Shown: positions 7,464 through 8,161 of the stretch, in pieces | Layout: every line of letters begins with the position of its first letter | How positions within the stretch are numbered: position 1 is the first letter of the stretch | Source: Candidatus Peribacteraceae bacterium | Lineage (GTDB): Bacteria > Patescibacteriota > Gracilibacteria > Peribacterales > Peribacteraceae | Direction: 5' to 3' | Length of the DNA: 8,161 nucleotides | Assembly: GCA_022843885.1 (NCBI GenBank) | Contig: JALHMU010000041.1 | Coordinates: 1 to 8,161 of the forward strand | Made by a program: the position numbers and the translations under genes | The notes under the pieces: generated by a model | The model's database searches: none | What the model saw: the letters and a program-made list of their open reading frames with translations, nothing else | Told to the model about the DNA's origin: nothing

Positions 7464-7488
7464 GTGGTAGGTTTTAGGTTGTAGGTTT
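7461..7488 (+). repeat. Heptanucleotide tandem array, left arm (TAGGTKK x4)
   Basis: Four seven-base units in exact phase read TAGGTGG, TAGGTTT, TAGGTTG, TAGGTTT. The first unit supplies the TAG stop codon of the platform gene. The same unit in inverted orientation occurs four times about 80 bases downstream, so TAGGTTTTAGG here can pair with CCTAAAACCT there. The remainder of the gap to the pseudopilin gene follows directly. Confidence 0.85.
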
Positions 7489-7491
7489 TCG

Positions 7492-7512
7492 GAAGTGATG
7501 ACTGATCACTTC
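7492..7512 (+). terminator. Short hairpin between the platform and pseudopilin genes, possible weak terminator
   Basis: GAAGTGAT (7492-7499) and ATCACTTC (7505-7512) form an 8-base-pair stem with a 5-base loop, followed by GTTTT. Only three of the eight pairs are G-C and the T-run is four long, so it is weak as an intrinsic terminator. It may instead be an attenuator, an mRNA-processing site or an operator half-site. It lies between the two inverted heptad arrays. Confidence 0.35.
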
Positions 7513-7527
7513 GTTTTGGGATAAGAT
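7498..7527 (+). promoter_or_regulatory. Weak candidate promoter before the pseudopilin gene
   Basis: ATGACT (7498-7503) and TAAGAT (7522-7527), 18 bases apart, each match four of six consensus bases. Transcription would begin near 7534, about 15 bases before the ATG. The -35 candidate overlaps the hairpin stem. The pseudopilin gene could equally be transcribed from the operon promoter, since the gap is only 85 bases. Confidence 0.25.
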
Positions 7528-7548
7528 ATTTTTATTCCTCTCACATCG

Positions 7549-8100
7549 ATGAAATTGATGTCCGCCCTAAAACCTATCACCTATCACCTAAAACCTCGCC
7601 GTGGTTTCACCATGATCGAGATGATCATCGTGATGACGATTTTCGCCGTGGCAGTCGCAAGCACGTTGCCGCTCTTGTCTGCGTATAAACAGAAACAAAA
7701 CCTTCCAACACTCACGACGGAACTCATTCAGACCCTTCGACGTGCGCAAGGTCGTGCACTCTCGGGAACCAATGGACTACCGTGGGGCGTGGCAATTGTC
7801 CGCGACGATACGGAAGGCGCGACAGCGGATTCTTATGTAATGTTCGCGGGTGATCTGTCTCCAACATTCGAGAAGTATCAAGAGACGCACGAGGCCAAAC
7901 GCCCCTTTCGCATCTGCACCGATAAAGCTGACGGACAAATCATTTTTCCGTCGGATATCCGCATTGAAAGCAACGAAAACTACTTCATCGAAATCTATTC
8001 TCTCGATGATGAATTTGAGAAGACATACATTCTCATCAACACTGCCGGAACCATCGAACAATCGAAAACACACACCGAAACATGTAATCCGACATTCTAG
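7549..8100 (+). CDS. Minor pseudopilin, GspH/FimT-like, with prepilin leader, 183 aa
   Basis: A 19-residue leader ends in PRRG, followed by FTMIE and a hydrophobic helix to about residue 43. Gly19/Phe20 with Glu24 (Glu+5 of the mature protein) is the classic site for prepilin peptidase cleavage and N-methylation. The first part of the globular domain (TELIQTLRRAQGRALSGTNG, 57-76) fits the GspH/FimT pattern of minor pseudopilins that prime or cap the fibre. The rest is a short beta-rich domain with two cysteines (Cys123, Cys179) that could pair. The gene follows the ATPase and platform genes, which supports a role in the same machine; no peptidase gene is visible here. Residues 7-16 of the leader (LKPITYHLKP) are encoded by a heptanucleotide tandem repeat, so the leader probably arose from repeat DNA. 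An alternative ATG at 7558 would shorten the leader by three residues. No Shine-Dalgarno site is seen. Confidence 0.85.
   Translation: MKLMSALKPITYHLKPRRGFTMIEMIIVMTIFAVAVASTLPLLSAYKQKQNLPTLTTELIQTLRRAQGRALSGTNGLPWGVAIVRDDTEGATADSYVMFAGDLSPTFEKYQETHEAKRPFRICTDKADGQIIFPSDIRIESNENYFIEIYSLDDEFEKTYILINTAGTIEQSKTHTETCNPTF
7566..7593 (+). repeat. Heptanucleotide tandem array, right arm (CCTAAAA/CCTATCA x4)
   Basis: Four seven-base units read CCTAAAA, CCTATCA, CCTATCA, CCTAAAA, followed by a partial unit CCT. They are the reverse complement of the unit family at 7461-7488. The array lies inside the coding sequence of the pseudopilin and specifies its leader peptide. Because three units equal 21 bases, gain or loss of three units keeps the reading frame. 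Confidence 0.85.
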
Positions 8101-8104
8101 CGGT

Positions 8105-8161
8105 TTGCAGCAGGAAAGGAGTTCAGGCAACCCCATTTTTGCGCTGCGCATTTACAGGAAG
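8105..8161 (+). CDS. Possible start of another operon gene, cut by the right edge
   Basis: After the pseudopilin stop an open frame begins with TTG at 8105 and runs to the window end as LQQERSSGNPIFALRIYRK. Basic residues near such a start would fit a prepilin leader just before its GFTLIE motif, and pseudopilin genes often occur in series. However, there is no ATG, the purine run AGGAAAGGAG at 8112-8121 lies inside this frame rather than before it, and only 19 codons are visible. The true start may lie beyond the edge, with that purine run being part of its leader. Confidence 0.2.
   Translation, partial: MQQERSSGNPIFALRIYRK

Noticed and set aside
7461..7593. Heptad arrays as a CRISPR array
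   Set aside because: Units are seven bases with no spacers, in inverted orientation and without cas genes.

Overview
The window looks like a bacterial chromosome fragment of roughly 50% GC with densely packed genes. It holds two blocks reading away from each other from a 163-base gap at 4536-4698. The standard genetic code fits: TAA, TAG and TGA all end genes, and no long gene is interrupted by TGA. The cell-surface style (Cys-rich CGDG..GEECD module, NHL propeller, long Ser/Gly stalk), a compact type IV pilus locus and the rarity of Shine-Dalgarno sites suggest a Patescibacteria/CPR lineage, perhaps Peregrinibacteria-like. That placement is inference from style and no marker gene here proves it.

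Left block (minus strand, read from 4535 down to 1). First comes a predicted lipoprotein of about 898 residues with a Ser/Gly stalk, Cys-rich modules and a six-bladed NHL-type propeller. After 21 bases follows a membrane-anchored alpha/beta hydrolase. After about 70 bases that contain a recognisable promoter comes the N-terminal part of a membrane sensor protein (TM, about 140-residue extracytoplasmic helical domain, TM, HAMP), cut off by the window edge. These products appear to act at or outside the membrane.

Right block (plus strand, 4699 to the end). This is a type IV pilus/pseudopilus assembly locus: a PilB/GspE-type assembly ATPase, a PilC/GspF-type inner-membrane platform protein 8 bases later, then a GspH/FimT-like minor pseudopilin with a classic prepilin leader, and possibly the first codons of another gene at the right edge. 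The ATPase would drive pilin extraction through the platform protein, and the pseudopilin would be processed by a prepilin peptidase encoded elsewhere.

The most unusual DNA-level feature is a pair of inverted heptanucleotide repeat arrays, four units each, that flank the gap between the platform gene and the pseudopilin gene. The left array contains the stop codon of the platform gene. The right array encodes most of the pseudopilin leader peptide. I did not find an RNA gene, CRISPR array, insertion sequence or a clearly new multi-gene system.
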